DNA from: Synergistaceae bacterium
GTDB taxonomy: Bacteria > Synergistota > Synergistia > Synergistales > Aminobacteriaceae
NCBI GenBank assembly: GCA_009784305.1
Contig: WRBZ01000052.1
Span: 1-6,494 of the forward strand
Direction: 5' to 3'
Length of the DNA: 6,494 nucleotides
Of this stretch, positions 4,766 through 6,494 are shown one piece after another. Positions within the stretch are counted from its first letter, which is position 1. Every line of letters starts with the position of its first letter. Below the pieces are notes generated by a model. That model had not been told where the DNA came from. It ran no database searches and was given only the letters and a program-made list of their open reading frames with translations. Made by a program: the position numbers and the translations under genes.

Positions 4766-6494
4766 CTATTTCACCTCCTTAGCGACAAAAGAATTACGGG
4801 GGCAGACATTCAGGCAAACTCCGCAAGATATGCAGTATCGTAAATCTATCCTCGCTTTTTTAACGCCGTCATCGAAAACAATGCCGGGACAACTGAAGTG
4901 TTCCATACAATACTTGCAGCCCGTACATTGCGATTCTTTCACTTCCACAGGAATCTTCTCCTGTTTCGGCCTTAAAAGCATACAGGGGTATTTAAATATT
5001 ACAACTGCCGGCTCCTGATTTTGACTTGCATATTCCCATGCGCGTTTTATTATGCTTACTCCCGCTGCTATATCATAAGGGTTGACTACTTCAACAAATT
5101 TTACTCCACAGCCTTTGCATAATTCAACAGAGTCTATCATCTGACCGATATCTCCTTTACGGAGTTTTCCTCCGGTTCCCGGATGCTCCTGTCCTCCCGT
5201 CATCGCTGTGGTGCCGTTGTCCAATATGCAGAGAACAAAAGCATGACGATTGTATACGGCAGTTTCAAGTCCCGGTACCCCCATATGGAAAAATGTTGAG
5301 TCACCTATTGAAGCTATGATAGGCCTTTCCTGACCGGTCACCTTATGTGCGAGAAATAAACCTGACGCTGTGCTTACGGCAGCTCCCATATCTACACAAG
5401 TGTCTATCGCGTTCTGGTTTATCCCAAGAGCATAACAGCCTATATCAGCAGTCCCAATTGATGAAGGGTATGCCTTACGTATGGAGAAATAACTTGCCCT
5501 GTGAGGACATCCAGCGCAAAGCTGAGGTTTGCGTGGTCTGATTTTTAATTCTTCAATCGCGGCTTTTAGCTTGCTGTCATCCGTTGAGCGGACTTCCTCG
5601 TCAAGAGCTTTCATAACTATTGCCTCAACAATTTCCGGAAGAAGCTCTCCTTCTCTTGGAACCCAGCCGTTCCAGCGTCCTTTTACTTTAGATTTGTCGA
5701 TGAGCTGATCCTCTATTACAGGATACGGTTCCTCGAGAATCAAGATATTGTCATGCTTTGAAATGTAATCGGCAAGTCTTTTATATGGAAGCGGGTAGGG
5801 CGTTCCGATCTTAAAAATCGATATATCATCCCTGCCGAGGGATACAAGAAAATCGCTTACAACGGAAAAAGCAACTCCGCTGACAATTATCGCAAGCTTT
5901 TCTTTATTTCGTGCGGGAATTTCAAAAGTATACTGCTGATATCCGGTTTCATTTTCAAAATCTTCCCTTATTTTTTCTATGCGCTTGTAATGATGAGATA
6001 TGTTCATCCGGGCAAAAGCCGGCACCGGAATCCAGCGGGACATTTCACGCTCGAACTTAACGAGGTTTCCTGGAGCTACCTTATCCTCAAGTTCCACAGA
6101 TTGACGGCAATGATCAACTCTTGTAGTTGGGCGCAGCATTACGATTATTCCATATTTTTCGGACAGAGCGTAAGCGTCAAACACCATTTTCCGCGCTTCA
6201 ACCGCGTCAGACGGGTCGAAAACAGGAATTCGCGCAAACTGAGCGAAGAATCTGCTGTCCTGTTCATCCTGAGAGCTGTGACAGCCCGGGTCATCAGCTG
6301 CTATGAGAAGCATTCCGCCTTTCAGCCTATAAGTAGCGGTAGTCATGTATGGATCCGCTGCCACGTTGAGCCCAACCTGTTTCATGGCAACACAGGCGCG
6401 CGCTCCGGCAAAAGTTGCCGCCACCGCCATTTCAAATGCCACTTTTTCATTCGCTCCCCATTCCACTAACATCGGAGAATTCATTTCATCCGCA
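4766..6494 (-). CDS. iorA: Indolepyruvate:ferredoxin oxidoreductase, alpha subunit (5' end beyond the window)
   Basis: This is the large catalytic subunit, partnered by IorB. The frame stays open past the ATG at 6484 to the window edge (reading A-D-E before that M). Known IorA proteins have about 40-45 more residues ahead of the VEWGANEKVA segment, so that ATG is internal and the true start lies outside. Counting from that M, the N-terminal oxidoreductase domain includes ADDPGCHSSQDEQDSRFF (63-80). CAGCPHR (323-329) is an IorA signature. The thiamine-diphosphate site is GDS (394-396) with DNGTTAMTGGQEHPGTG (422-438). The C-terminal ferredoxin-like domain has two cysteine sets: C520, C523, C526 and C532 followed by proline, and C551, C554, C557 and C561 followed by proline. 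These would hold two 4Fe-4S clusters that pass electrons to ferredoxin. The enzyme works in the cytoplasm in anaerobic breakdown of aromatic amino acids. All key motifs seen are intact. The stop at 4766-4768 is one base before iorB. Confidence 0.96.
   Translation of the reverse strand, partial: ADEMNSPMLVEWGANEKVAFEMAVAATFAGARACVAMKQVGLNVAADPYMTTATYRLKGGMLLIAADDPGCHSSQDEQDSRFFAQFARIPVFDPSDAVEARKMVFDAYALSEKYGIIVMLRPTTRVDHCRQSVELEDKVAPGNLVKFEREMSRWIPVPAFARMNISHHYKRIEKIREDFENETGYQQYTFEIPARNKEKLAIIVSGVAFSVVSDFLVSLGRDDISIFKIGTPYPLPYKRLADYISKHDNILILEEPYPVIEDQLIDKSKVKGRWNGWVPREGELLPEIVEAIVMKALDEEVRSTDDSKLKAAIEELKIRPRKPQLCAGCPHRASYFSIRKAYPSSIGTADIGCYALGINQNAIDTCVDMGAAVSTASGLFLAHKVTGQERPIIASIGDSTFFHMGVPGLETAVYNRHAFVLCILDNGTTAMTGGQEHPGTGGKLRKGDIGQMIDSVELCKGCGVKFVEVVNPYDIAAGVSIIKRAWEYASQNQEPAVVIFKYPCMLLRPKQEKIPVEVKESQCTGCKYCMEHFSCPGIVFDDGVKKARIDLRYCISCGVCLNVCPRNSFVAKEVK
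4772..4780 (-). promoter_or_regulatory. Shine-Dalgarno site of iorB inside the end of iorA
   Basis: In the - strand sense, AAGGAGGTG is followed by seven bases and the iorB ATG at 4764. The site is also coding sequence for the last K-E-V of IorA, so the end of iorA is constrained by both functions. This supports coupled expression of the two subunits. Confidence 0.85.

Noticed and set aside
5990..6469. A 159-residue + strand reading frame opposite iorA
   Set aside because: It lies wholly antisense to well-conserved iorA codons and shows no domain or start signal.
6482..6484. ATG at 6484 as the true start of iorA
   Set aside because: The frame continues to the window edge and the family has about 40-45 more N-terminal residues, so this methionine is internal.

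Overview
The window looks like a piece of chromosome from an anaerobic, diderm (outer-membrane) bacterium that ferments amino acids. Three signs point this way: a C-terminal fragment resembling an outer-membrane beta-barrel, an indolepyruvate:ferredoxin oxidoreductase pair (iorA/iorB) used in aromatic amino acid breakdown, and a short archaeal/eukaryotic-type prolyl-tRNA synthetase. A Synergistota-like organism would fit all three together with the moderate GC content, but this is an inference from gene content and not a demonstrated taxonomy.

The left half (1-3654) reads on the + strand. It holds the last 96 codons of a probable patatin-like/outer-membrane barrel protein, then proS (prolyl-tRNA synthetase) 24 bases later with a strong ribosome binding site. 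Next comes a secreted protein with two DUF6273-like modules around an Ig-like domain. Last is a decayed remnant of a copper-type P1B-ATPase gene (about 3370-3654). It has lost its start codon, most of its interior and its whole 3' half, and it carries an in-frame stop.

The right half (3696-6494) reads on the - strand as one tight cluster: iorA (5' end cut off by the window edge), iorB one base after it, and a type IV prepilin-like (GspH/FimT-type) gene four bases after iorB. The two halves converge near 3655-3695, where only a weak AT-rich hairpin is seen.

IorA and IorB should form one enzyme that oxidatively decarboxylates aryl-2-oxo acids to aryl-acyl-CoA and reduces ferredoxin. ProS serves translation. 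The DUF6273 protein and the prepilin are cell-envelope or surface proteins of unknown role. I see no tRNA, rRNA, CRISPR array, insertion sequence or phage gene. I do not see a convincing new multi-gene system. The points most worth a second look are the ATPase deletion scar, the prepilin appended to the ior operon with an A9 tract in its leader, and the two-module DUF6273 protein.
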